DNA of 35,360 nucleotides. It comes from a virus. A program made the position numbers and the translations under genes. Numbering within the stretch: position 1 is the first letter of the stretch; every line of letters begins with the position of its first letter. Below, piece after piece: positions 16,067 through 26,500 of this stretch. Location of the stretch: positions 1 through 35,360 of IMG/VR virus record IMGVR_UViG_3300020472_002183; one strand, 5' to 3'. The notes under the pieces were generated by a model. The model was not told where the DNA came from and searched no databases. It saw only the letters and a program-made list of their open reading frames with translations.

Positions 16067-18970
16067 ATGCCATTAAGTGATATAAAAAGGGAGTACGTAG
16101 TTACTGTTAGGGAGCATGGTGATTTAGAAAATTTTTATGATGAGATGGAGACTTCTGGAAGTGCTGGATGTTGTCCAGAAAGGGAAGTTGAATTAATTGC
16201 AAGAAGAACTATTAGTAGAAATACACATTATAAATTAAGTGAACTAGATGTAGATAAATTAAAAAATCATCCAAATGTAATCAATGTAGAATTAGCACCT
16301 CATGAATTAGGTATTGAAGCAACTCCTCTTTGGGGTCCACAAACTGGTGATTTCCAAAAGAACACAACTTTTTCTAGTGGTGATCTTAATTGGGGGTTAA
16401 AGAGAGTTGTTGATGGTGCTCAAACTCCTAATTGGGGTGTTGATGGGCAAATGGTTATAAATGATACAATTACTACAGGTGCTTCAGGAAAAAATGTTGA
16501 TCTTGTAATTGTAGATAGTCATGTTAATCATGAACATCCAGAGTTTTGGAGAAGTCCTGACATTAATAATGGATCCAGAATGAACCAAATTGATTGGTTT
16601 GCTGAATATGCAGCTGCTATAGGTGATCCTTATGGTACTGGAAAAAATTATACTTATAGTAGTTCTGGATACGGAACACCTGGACAAAGTAATCATGGAA
16701 CTCATGTTGCTGGTACTGCTGGAGGTAATACTCAGGGGTGGGCAAGAGATGCTAATATGTTCAATATAGCATTTAGTACCACTTTAGTTAATGATGCATC
16801 TGGTACGTCATATCCTGATTTTCCTACCTATCTTTTTGATTATCTAAGAGAATTTCATAGAAAGAAAGCAATTAATAGTAAGACTGGAAGAAAAAATCCA
16901 ACGATTGTAAATCATAGTTGGGGATATAGTCAAGGATCTCCAGATCTTAATAGTATTACAAGTGTTGATTATAGAGGAAATACTACACAAGTAGTAGGAA
17001 CAGATCCTGAAAGAAAAATTATATTAGAAGCAAATGGAGTTCCTGTTCCATTTAATACTACTTTGTATAGAGTTCCATTTAGGTATTCCGTAATAGCAGC
17101 TGATATTTATGATGCTGCTTTAGAGGGTATCATTAATATATCTTCTGCTGGTAATTCTTATTGGTTATGTGAGGGAGATGTAAGTGCAGATGATTATAAT
17201 AACAGATATTATGTTGGATCCAGTGTATTTGCTCATTCTAGAGGATCAAGTCCAGGAGCCGATCATACGATGATTTGTGTTGGATCTGTTGGTGATGTAA
17301 AAGATGAATTTAAATCAACTTTTAGTAATACTGGTTCTAGAATTGATGTTTGGGCACCTGGATCAAATATAATTTCTTCTGTATTTGATACTACTGCATC
17401 TACAGAAAACTATGGAACTCTAGTAAATGATCCAAGAGATTCTAATTTTAAACTTGCAGATATTGATGGAACTAGTATGTCTAGTCCTCAAGTTGCTGGA
17501 TATATTGCATGTCTTGCAGAACAAGAACCAAATTTGACATGGGAAGATGTATTAGAGCATATAAAAGATAACTCAAAGTATGATCAAGTTTCAAATAGTG
17601 CATTAGATGGTTATGGGGAAGCATTATTCTCAACAGCAGGAAATTTTGGATGGACTGTTCCTGTTGGAATAACTACTATCTCTGTCGTATGCATTGGTGC
17701 TGGTGGTGGTGCTGGTGGTGCTTCTCCACAAGATGGTGATGGAGGTGGAGGTGGTGGATTAGCATATAGAAATAATTTTCCAGTAACACCAGGACTAACG
17801 GTGAATGTTTTTGTTGGAGGTGGTGGTGCTGGTGGTTTACAAGGTGCTGCTGGAGGAGCTGGTGGTGCTTCATTTGCACAGTATGAAGGGTCGATGATTG
17901 CACATGCTGGTGGTGGATATGGTGGATCAGGATCTGGTGGATCTGGTGGTGCTGGTGGTGGTCATTATGCCCCTTCTGATGGTGGTGGTAATGGTGGTGC
18001 TGGAGGTGGTTTTAACTCTGCTCAAGGTGGTGGAGGAGGTGCTGCTGGATATTCTGGTGATGGTGGACAAGGAGCAAGTTCATATCCAAACGGTTCAGGT
18101 ACTGCTGGACAAGGTGGTGGAGGTGGAGGTGGATTCCAAGCTCCTGGAGGTGGTGTAGGAATATATGGAGAAGGTGCTAGTGGACAATCATCAAATCTTG
18201 CTAATAGTAATCGCATAGGTTATCCTGGATCTGGCGGTAAAGGTGGATATAGTGCTGGTTTTGGTCCTAATGGTGCTGCTGATGATGGTTCAGGAATATA
18301 TGGTGGAGGTGGATTTGGTAATTATACGGGTGGTACTGGTGGTGTTCGTATTGTTTATTGGGGTCCTAATAGTCCTCAGAGAGCATTCCCATCAACTAAC
18401 GTATCACAAACAACGATATGGTCACAAGATTATAAGAATCTAGGACCAGGTACTAATAATAGGTATCTTTATTATAAGAGAAAGAGACTAGATACTGGTT
18501 TAGTATATCCTCATGATACTTGGAAAAACCGTATACCATTAGATGCTGGTACTAAATATCCAAGACAAAAGAATGTAACTACTAAGACAGAACAATTCGC
18601 TGAAATATATCAATGGTCTTTTGATGTTACTGCTCCAGGAACTGGATTTTATTTCTTTGCTGATTCCTATGATAGATTAGGAACAGTACGTGATGCCACC
18701 TATACAACTATTACATGTAAGAGAGGTGATAGTTTGCAATTTACTATAAATGCTTCTGGTCATCCATTCTTTATTAGTAATAGGAAAGGTAATGGTATGC
18801 CATCTCCATCTGAAACTCCAAGTGGAATTACTAATAATGGTAGTGATTTTGGTGCTGTTGTTTGGGATACTACAAATGTTACTCCAGGAGTCTATTGGTA
18901 TAACTGCCAATATCACTCAAATATGTATGGAATGATAGTAGTAACTGAATCTGCATTTATTCCTGCATAA
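16067..18970 (+). CDS. Subtilisin-like (S8) serine protease fused to glycine-rich and cupredoxin-like domains
   Basis: The protein has 967 residues. Residues 1-80 look like an inhibitor-I9 propeptide (YVVTVRE at the start; YKLSELDVDKLKNHPNVINVEL at the end). Residues about 140-520 are a complete S8 domain: Asp150 in DLVIVDSHV, His210 in SNHGTHVAG, oxyanion Asn363 in SSAGN, and Ser470 in DGTSMSSPQVAG. Residues 529-765 are a glycine-rich domain introduced by WTVPVGITTISVVCIGAGGG, as in phage adhesins. Residues about 850-960 look like a cupredoxin with all four type-1 copper ligands: His899, Cys947, His950 and Met953 (Cys-x2-His-x2-Met, the amicyanin spacing). There is no signal peptide or membrane segment. 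It sits between a fibre gene and gp8, so a tail-attached protease acting at the host surface or on virion proteins is inferred. An accessory lysis or processing enzyme is the alternative. Domain calls are firm; the role is not. Confidence 0.88.
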   Translation: MPLSDIKREYVVTVREHGDLENFYDEMETSGSAGCCPEREVELIARRTISRNTHYKLSELDVDKLKNHPNVINVELAPHELGIEATPLWGPQTGDFQKNTTFSSGDLNWGLKRVVDGAQTPNWGVDGQMVINDTITTGASGKNVDLVIVDSHVNHEHPEFWRSPDINNGSRMNQIDWFAEYAAAIGDPYGTGKNYTYSSSGYGTPGQSNHGTHVAGTAGGNTQGWARDANMFNIAFSTTLVNDASGTSYPDFPTYLFDYLREFHRKKAINSKTGRKNPTIVNHSWGYSQGSPDLNSITSVDYRGNTTQVVGTDPERKIILEANGVPVPFNTTLYRVPFRYSVIAADIYDAALEGIINISSAGNSYWLCEGDVSADDYNNRYYVGSSVFAHSRGSSPGADHTMICVGSVGDVKDEFKSTFSNTGSRIDVWAPGSNIISSVFDTTASTENYGTLVNDPRDSNFKLADIDGTSMSSPQVAGYIACLAEQEPNLTWEDVLEHIKDNSKYDQVSNSALDGYGEALFSTAGNFGWTVPVGITTISVVCIGAGGGAGGASPQDGDGGGGGGLAYRNNFPVTPGLTVNVFVGGGGAGGLQGAAGGAGGASFAQYEGSMIAHAGGGYGGSGSGGSGGAGGGHYAPSDGGGNGGAGGGFNSAQGGGGGAAGYSGDGGQGASSYPNGSGTAGQGGGGGGGFQAPGGGVGIYGEGASGQSSNLANSNRIGYPGSGGKGGYSAGFGPNGAADDGSGIYGGGGFGNYTGGTGGVRIVYWGPNSPQRAFPSTNVSQTTIWSQDYKNLGPGTNNRYLYYKRKRLDTGLVYPHDTWKNRIPLDAGTKYPRQKNVTTKTEQFAEIYQWSFDVTAPGTGFYFFADSYDRLGTVRDATYTTITCKRGDSLQFTINASGHPFFISNRKGNGMPSPSETPSGITNNGSDFGAVVWDTTNVTPGVYWYNCQYHSNMYGMIVVTESAFIPA
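17696..18355 (+). repeat. Glycine-rich low-complexity region of the protease fusion
   Basis: About 220 residues are dominated by GG, GAGG and GGGGG runs encoded mostly by GGT and GGA codons, interrupted by short polar or aromatic inserts such as NNFPVTP and GYSGDGGQG. The pattern of glycine runs with short variable loops resembles polyglycine-helix adhesins such as gp38 of some T-even phages. Open frames on other strands here come from the repeated GGT codons. Confidence 0.85.
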
Positions 18971-18977
18971 CATCCTT

Positions 18978-18989
18978 GATAAATAAATA
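18978..18989 (+). promoter_or_regulatory. Late promoter-like motif before gp8
   Basis: GATAAATAAATA contains two overlapping copies of the ATAAATA core in the 33-base gap between the protease stop and the gp8 ATG. The distance to the ATG (about 15-20 bases) leaves a short leader, as expected for T4-type late promoters. This is the best match to the T4 consensus in the window. Confidence 0.55.
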
Positions 18990-19003
18990 AAAACTCGGTA
19001 AAA

Positions 19004-20551
19004 ATGTCTGCAATTATAACCGATCAGATTAGAATATTAAACGCAAAGAATTTTGTTGCTGGTGTTGCTAACACTGACAATTCTTATTATTCTTTTATTG
19101 GTCTTCCTAACCCGTCTGATGTTCAGACTAATTGGGATACTGATCCACCTACTCCAAAAGATTCTTTTGATCAAGAGAATTCCTATTGGGATACTATGAT
19201 TGCAATGAAGAAAATTAATAATGGGGATATTCGACAGGTTGTTACTAAGAGAATTTGGAAGTCTGGTACGAAATATGACATGTATCGTCATGACTATAGC
19301 AGATCAAATACATCATCAATATCTAAAGCGACTAATTTATATAATGCATCTTTTTATGTTATAAACGAAGATTATAGAGTTTATATTTGTCTGCAAAATG
19401 GTACAAGTCCAGATTATCCAAATGGACAAATCTCATTAGATCAACCAACATTTACTGATTTAGAACCAAGAGCAGCAGGAACTAGTAATGATGGTTATGT
19501 TTGGAAGTATCTTTATACTATTAAACCAAACGAAATTGTAAAATTTGAGACTTCTGATTTTATCCCAGTTCCTCAAGATTGGGATAATTCAACTGAGAAT
19601 GCACCAGTAAGAGAGAATGCCATAGAAGGTTCTATTAAAATAGTTACTGTTACTAATGCAGGTGTTAATGTTGGTGCAATATCAACTGCATATACAAGAG
19701 TCCCTATTAATGGTGACGGATATGGTGGAGAAGCAACAGTAGTAGTTAACAATGATTTAAAAATAGATTCTGTAACTGTCTCTAGTCAAGGATCTGGTTA
19801 TACTTACGGAACTTTAGATTTATCAGCAGGTGGCGTTCCTGTTGCAGGTACTGAACCTGAATTTAATGTTATTATACCACCTAGTGGTGGTCATGGTTTT
19901 GACATATACCGAGAACTTGGTGCTTATAATGTTTTACTATATTCTCGATTAGAGAATGATACTGAGAATCCAGATTTCATAACAGGTAATCAATTTTCTA
20001 GAATTGGGGTTGTAGAAAATCCACTTGCACCAAATAGTATAATTCCACTTACTTTAGATAAAGCAAGTGCGGTAAATGCTATCAGGTTAACTGGTATTGG
20101 ATATAGTTCTGCTACCTTTGATCCAGATTCTCAATTTACCCAGACAATCGGTATTGCTCTTACTGCTGCTGGTAGAGTTATTAATTATGATCAAACAACA
20201 GGTGTTTTAAAGTATTGGCAAGATAGAGTTGGATTTAATACTGTAGGTGCTGCTTTAACAAATGCAACTTATGGATATGAGTTAATTGATTTTACCAGTT
20301 CTCCTTCTACTGGGGGTGATTTAGTTATTACACCAACAACAGGGTCTAATTTACAAATTTATAGTGGATTTAGCGGTTTTAGCACTACTATAAATAATAA
20401 GACATATAATCTTGGTCAAGATTTTACTGATGGTATCTCTTCACCCGAAGTTAAAAGATACTCAGGAAATATAATTTACGTTGATAATAGACCATCGGTT
20501 AACAGATCTGTAAACCAAAAAGAAGATATTAAAGTCATCTTGCAATTCTAA
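19004..20551 (+). CDS. 8: Baseplate wedge subunit gp8
   Basis: This 515-residue protein is a structural component of the contractile-tail baseplate wedge. Two blocks align by eye with T4 gp8. One is GYVWKYLYTIKP...FIPVPQDW near residues 164-194 (T4 has GYVWEYLFEIPP...YIVVPWP). The other is the C-terminus YSGNIIYVDNRPSVNRSVNQ ending in KVILQF (T4 has HSGEMIYMENRPPI ending in NILFTF). T4 gp8 has 334 residues. The extra length here lies largely in the middle, including residues about 205-300, which read as the GxGYxxG beta-repeat type (VTVSSQGSGYTYG) also found in the giant protein. The N-terminus MSAIITDQIRILNAKNFV is the form I associate with marine T4-like phages. The start is ATG with only a poor Shine-Dalgarno. 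The next gene follows after 16 bases. Confidence 0.85.
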   Translation: MSAIITDQIRILNAKNFVAGVANTDNSYYSFIGLPNPSDVQTNWDTDPPTPKDSFDQENSYWDTMIAMKKINNGDIRQVVTKRIWKSGTKYDMYRHDYSRSNTSSISKATNLYNASFYVINEDYRVYICLQNGTSPDYPNGQISLDQPTFTDLEPRAAGTSNDGYVWKYLYTIKPNEIVKFETSDFIPVPQDWDNSTENAPVRENAIEGSIKIVTVTNAGVNVGAISTAYTRVPINGDGYGGEATVVVNNDLKIDSVTVSSQGSGYTYGTLDLSAGGVPVAGTEPEFNVIIPPSGGHGFDIYRELGAYNVLLYSRLENDTENPDFITGNQFSRIGVVENPLAPNSIIPLTLDKASAVNAIRLTGIGYSSATFDPDSQFTQTIGIALTAAGRVINYDQTTGVLKYWQDRVGFNTVGAALTNATYGYELIDFTSSPSTGGDLVITPTTGSNLQIYSGFSGFSTTINNKTYNLGQDFTDGISSPEVKRYSGNIIYVDNRPSVNRSVNQKEDIKVILQF

Positions 20552-20555
20552 AGGA
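20550..20555 (+). promoter_or_regulatory. Ribosome binding site of the DUF4815 gene
   Basis: AAAGGA overlaps the stop of gp8 and lies 12 bases before the ATG at 20568. The spacing is slightly long, but it is the only purine-rich element present. Confidence 0.5.
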
Positions 20556-20567
20556 TTATAAAGTATT

Positions 20568-23500
20568 ATGCCACAGCAAACTAATCTAAATGTAGCACCA
20601 TATTTTGATGACTTTGACGCATCTAGTGATTACCATAAGGTTTTATTTAAACCTGGTTATCCAGTACAGGCGAGAGAGTTAACAACGCTACAATCTATAC
20701 TTCAGAATCAAATTGAGAAATTTGGTAACCATTTCTTTAAAGAGGGTCAAAGAGTAATACCTGGAAATGTTTCTTATAATCAATTTTATTATGCAGTAAA
20801 GTTAAATAATAATTTTCAAGGAATACCTGTTGCTGCATTTGCTGAACAGTTAGTTGGAAAAACTATATCGGGTGTTATATCTGGAGTTTCTGCTGTTGTA
20901 GATCGAGTATTGCTTCCTTCAGAATCTGAAGAAAATACACTTACTTTATATGTAAATTATGTTGGTAGTAATACAACCAATAATTCTACTCAACAATTTA
21001 ATGATGGCGAGGAATTAACATGTGCTAGTACACTTGCGTCAGGATTACTTGGAAATACTACAATAACTCCAGGTACTTCATTTGGACTAACTCTTTCTAA
21101 TAACAATGCAGCAACTGGATCTGCATTTATGATCAATAATGGAGTTTATTTTATTCGTGGTCAATTTGTTGGTGTAGATACAGAAACTTTAATTTTAGAT
21201 CAATATAATAATACTCCTAATTATAGGGTTGGTTTAAATATTGTAGAAGAAATTATAAATTCAGATTTAGATGAAGATTTAAATGATAATTCACAAGGAT
21301 TTAATAACTATGGTGCTCCTGGTGCGGATAGATTAAAAGTAACTGCTAGTTTATTTAAAAAATCATTAGATGATTTTGATGATAATAGTTTTATAGAATT
21401 GGGCACTGTAAAAAATGGAGTATTAAGATCTAATAAAAAAACTGGTAGTCTTGATGCTACTCCATTTGATGATGAAATAGCAACTAAACTATATGATACT
21501 GAAGGAGATTTTACAGTTACAGAATTTGATAGTGTTATTACTGAAGCTTTAGATGATGGATTAGGTAATAAGGGTTTATTTAAAGAGGGAGAATATACTT
21601 ACGGTGGGCAAGTTGTCAGTAATGATAATATGGTTTATAAGATGTCTCCAGGTAAGGCATATGTTCGTGGTTATGATGTTGAGATTCCAGAAGCTGTATT
21701 CTTAGATGCTCCTAAATCACGCACAACAAAGCAAATAAAGGATGAAGCAATTAGTTATAATACAGGAACAACTCTTCGTTTGAATGGTACGATGGGTTCT
21801 CCTGTTATTGGTATAGGTGGAACTTATACAGTTAGTTTGAGAGACAAGAGGATGCATAACACATCTTCTGATACACAAGAAAATTATGGTAAAGAAATTG
21901 GTGTTGCTAGAGTTTATGATTATAAATTAGAAAGAGGAACTGCAGATTATGATTTTGCTGGAAAAAGTATTCCTACTAACCAATTTAATTTAAGTCTTTA
22001 TGATGTACAAACAGTAACTGAACTTTTTCTAAACCAACCTATTACTTTAAATACTCCGACTTACGTTAAAGGAAAGCAGAGTGGTGCAACTGCATTTTTA
22101 AAAGAATCTACTACTGATAAAAATATAGTACTTTATGAACAAGAAGGGGAATTTATTCCAAGTGAATCTTTAATTTTTAATGGTGTTGATGATGGAAGAA
22201 TTGCTGTAGCAATTACAGAGTATGGGATATCTGATGTAAGAGCTGTTTTTAGTCAGGGTTATACTGGATTTTCTACATTTAGTGGTGATGTAGTACAAAA
22301 AGATGTAAAAAATATCGGTATTGCTAGTATCACAGCTGCACATTATTGGGGTACTTATCCATCAGTAACAATAGGTAATGAAAAAGTTCATACTGGAATT
22401 TCTACAGTATCTCTTAGTTTCGACAATCCAGTTGATGAATTGTTTAAAAAAGGAGATTTAGTTAGATTTACTAATCCATTAGACACTAGAGAAAAAGTTA
22501 TTGGTGTCGTTAGTACTACAAAGTATAGAGGTCCAAACAGACCTACAGTTCAATATAATGATATGGAAATCACTAACGTAGCTGTTAGTGTGGGTATTGC
22601 TCAATCATTACCATCAGAACATATAACTGCAACTGATTTTACCAAGATTAATACAGGATTACAGTCATCTGAAGATAATACTCTTTATACTCCTCTTCCA
22701 AAATCAAATGTATCAGAAGTTGATCTTTCAGAGGCTTTTATTACTGTACGCAGAAAGTTTTCTGTAAATATCGATAATGGTGAATTTAATTCATCTACAA
22801 TACCTACTGCTGGTGAAGATGAATTCTTCTTACCATTTGATGAGGAAAGATATAGTTTATTTACTACTACTGGAAATCCAATGATATTGGATTCCAATAA
22901 AGTTACAGTTTTTACAGATGCGAACGGTAGAAGTGCATTAAAAATGCAAGGTTTTGATTCAACTGTTATTTCTGGAGATTGTGATGTTATTACTACTATA
23001 CAGAAGAAGAAACCAAAAGCAAAACTAAAAATTAGAAATGCTGTAAAAAGTATTATAATCGATAAATCAAACAATCCTCAATCTGGTATAGGTGCTACTA
23101 CAGCAAATGATGGATTAGTTTATGGTGCTTATCCTTACGGTACTAGGGTTCAGGATGATATAATATCCCTTAATCATCCAGATATTATTGAGTTATATGG
23201 AATATATGAGTCACAAGACACTGAAGATCCAACTGCTCCTAGACTAGTATTAACTAATATAGCAAGTCCTTCGACTACAACATCGGATTTCTTAGTTGGT
23301 GATATTATAAAGGGTGAATCAAGTGAAGCAATTGCTATAATTGCTGAAATAATTGATGCAGAAACAATCACATTCCTTTATAAGAATGATGAATTATTTA
23401 AAGAAGGTGAGAGAATAAAAACAACCGAAACAAATTTATATTCTACTATTCAGACAGTATCAAATCCTAGTTATAATATTTCAGAAAACTTTACTTATGA

Positions 23501-26500
23501 TGATGGACAGCAATCTAGTTTTTACGATTATGGATACATAACACGTAATAAGGGTGATGAAGCACCTTCTAAAAAAATTAAAGCATATTTCTGTACAGCA
23601 TCATATAATCCAACAGATACTGGTGATATTACAACAGTTGAGTCTTATAAGAATTTTGATTTCTCAAATGAAATTAGAGAAGTTGATGGATATAGAAATA
23701 CAGATATTATCGATATCAGACCAAGAGTTGATGATTATACAGTAAATGATGGTGCTACTAGATCTCCACTTGAGTTTTATGGTAGAACATTCGATCAAGC
23801 AGGAAATTCTGCTACAAATATACTTGCATCTGATGAAAGTATAGTAGCAACTTTTTCTTACTATCTTGGAAGAATTGATAGAATTTTCTTAAACAAAGAT
23901 GGAACATTCCAAATAAATTATGGACAACCTTCCGATAATCCAGAATTTCCTAATCCAGTTGATGATGCATTGGAGGTATGTCAAGCAACTCTTCCACCAT
24001 ATGTTTATGATGTATCCGAAGTTTCTATTAATTTCTTAAGTCATAAAGGATATAAGAATATTGATATTAAGAAATTAGAAGATAGGATTCAGAATTTAGA
24101 ATACTATACAGCACTTTCATTATTGGAAACTAATACCAATAATATGTTTGTTGCTGATAGAGATGGGTCTAATAGGTTTAAGGCAGGTTTCTTTGTTGAC
24201 AATTTTGCAACATTTAGTACTCAAGAAGAACAAGTTCCTATTAAGAATAGTATTGACCAACAAACAAAACAATTAAGACCAAAACATTATACCACTTCAG
24301 TTGATCTTATATTTGGTCCAGTTGTTGATAGTGATCCTACAGAAGATCTTGATTTTGCTGATATTGAGGGAGTAAATGTTAAGAAGTTAGGGGATGCGAT
24401 TACTTTAGATTATTCTGAAGTAGAATGGCTTAAGCAATCATTTGGAACAAGAACAGAAAGTGTTACTCCTTTCATGATTCCTTTCTGGCAAGGTAGTATT
24501 GAGTTAACTCCTGCAGGTGATACTTGGGTTGATACTGTAAGAATTGGTGCAAAGATTATTAATCAAGAAGGTAATTTTGCCCAAACTATGGCAACTGCAT
24601 CTAGGTTGTTTAATGTAAATCCACAATCTGGATTTGCACCTACTGTTTGGAATTCATGGGCAACTACATGGACTGGTATGGATGCCAATACATGGAGTAG
24701 GCAGAGTAGCACAGTAATTTCTAATCAACGTGGATTACGACAAGGAAGAAGAGAATTTGAGAGAACAAGAACAAGAGTTACAAGACAAACTTTAAGACAA
24801 GATATTCAGGTAAGAAGACAGTCTAGAACTGGAACTAGAACGCTTGTTGTTGAAGACATTCAGAATACTTCACAGGGTACTAGAATTGTAAGTAGAGATC
24901 TTTCACCTTCTATAAGGTCTAGGAATATTACTTTCGATGGTCAAAGATTTAAGCCAAATAAGAGATTATATGCCTTCTTTGATGGTAAGGATGTTACCAA
25001 ATACTGTGTACCTAAACTATTAGAAATTAGTATGACAACTGGTGTATTCCAGGTTGGAGAAACAGTTATTGGAGAATCATCTAGATCTGGGCAACAAGGT
25101 AGTTGGCCTAATCAAAATATACCATCAATTGCCTTTAGGGTTGCTACAGCAAATCATAAGAAGGGTATATATTCCAGTCCTACAAGTACATACCAAGAGA
25201 ATCCTTATACTACTACAGTTTTATCTTCAGCATATTCTGGATCATCAACTGTTCTGAATATTGATCTATATTCTTTATCTAATCATCCACAAGGTCAGTT
25301 TTCTGGATGGGTTGAGGAGGATATGATTCTCCGTGGACAGAGTAGTGGAGCACAAGCTAGGGTTACTAATGTAAGATTGATTCCTGGTCTTATGGGAATA
25401 ATGCAAGGATCATTGTTTATTCCTAATCCAAATAACACAAATCATCCAAGATTTGAGACAGGAACTAAAGTGTTCACTTTAATTGATAATAAAAATAATA
25501 TAGTTAAAGGTGCAGATACAAGGGGAGAAGAAGAATATGTTGCTAGAGGATTTGTAAATACTATACAAGAAACTATTCTTTCTGTTAGAAATGCAAGGAT
25601 AGAACATAGAGCTACCAATGACAATAGAACAACACGTACTATGGTTGGGTCTGCTCAAGTAGTTAATACAACATCTAATATTAGAACAACTGAGCGTACA
25701 ATTAGATGGCATGATCCTCTTGCTCAATCTATTTTAGTTGATGATGAAAGTGGAATTTATTTAACTAGATGTGATGTCTTCTTTAAATCAAAGGATGATA
25801 TGCATATTCCTGTTACTATGCAAATTAGATCAACTGAAAAAGGATATCCATTACAAAAAATTGTTCCTTTCTCAGAGATATCTTTACAACCTGAAGAAGT
25901 TGTTTTATCTAGTGATGGATCTGTTGCAACTTCATTCCAGTTTAAAGCACCAGTTTATCTTGAGGGTGGAAAAGAATATGCATTAGCTCTATTATCTAAT
26001 TCTACAAAATATAGTGTATTTATTTCTAGGGTTGGTGAAGAAGATCTTCTTACAAGATCATATGTTTCACAACAACCATATCTAGGATCTTTATTTAAGT
26101 CACAGAATGCTTCTACATGGGAACCAAGTCAGTGGGAAGATCTTAAATTTACTCTTTATAGAGCAGATTTTGTAAATTCTGGTACTGTAGAACTTTACAA
26201 TCCAGAACTTACTAAAGGAAATGGACAGGAAGCAAGACTTATTCCTGATTCTTTAAGTCTAGTATCTAATCAAGTAAAAGTTGGTCTTGGAACAACAGTT
26301 GCAGATGATACTATTGAGTTTGGAAATACCATAACTCAAGTAGGAACACAAGCATCAGGTGATTATGTTGGTACTGCAGGTTCTATTACTGGTTTATTCT
26401 CAACTCGTATAGGTGTTGGTTATACTCCTCAAAGTGGAGGAAGTCAGAATTATACTAATGTATCATTAGTTACTCTTAGTGGTGAAGGTAAAGGTGCTGT

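Noticed and set aside
16061-16069. TGATAAATG as a late promoter for the protease gene
   Set aside because: The motif overlaps the start codon itself, so a transcript from it would begin inside the gene. The strong GGAGG upstream points to translation from a longer message.
17676-18443. Additional open frames on both strands in the glycine-rich part of the protease gene
   Set aside because: They follow from repeated GGT/GGA codons, giving Val/Leu-, Pro- or His-rich nonsense. They lack ribosome binding sites and lie wholly inside a convincing gene.
16067-18970. Protease as the T4-type prohead protease (gp21)
   Set aside because: The motifs are those of subtilisin (Asp/His/Ser in S8 context), which is unrelated to gp21, and the gene is not in the head-assembly cluster.
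22685-23074. A 129-codon minus-strand frame inside the DUF4815 gene
   Set aside because: Everything else is on the + strand, the translation shows no recognisable pattern, and AT-rich coding DNA often leaves long antisense frames.
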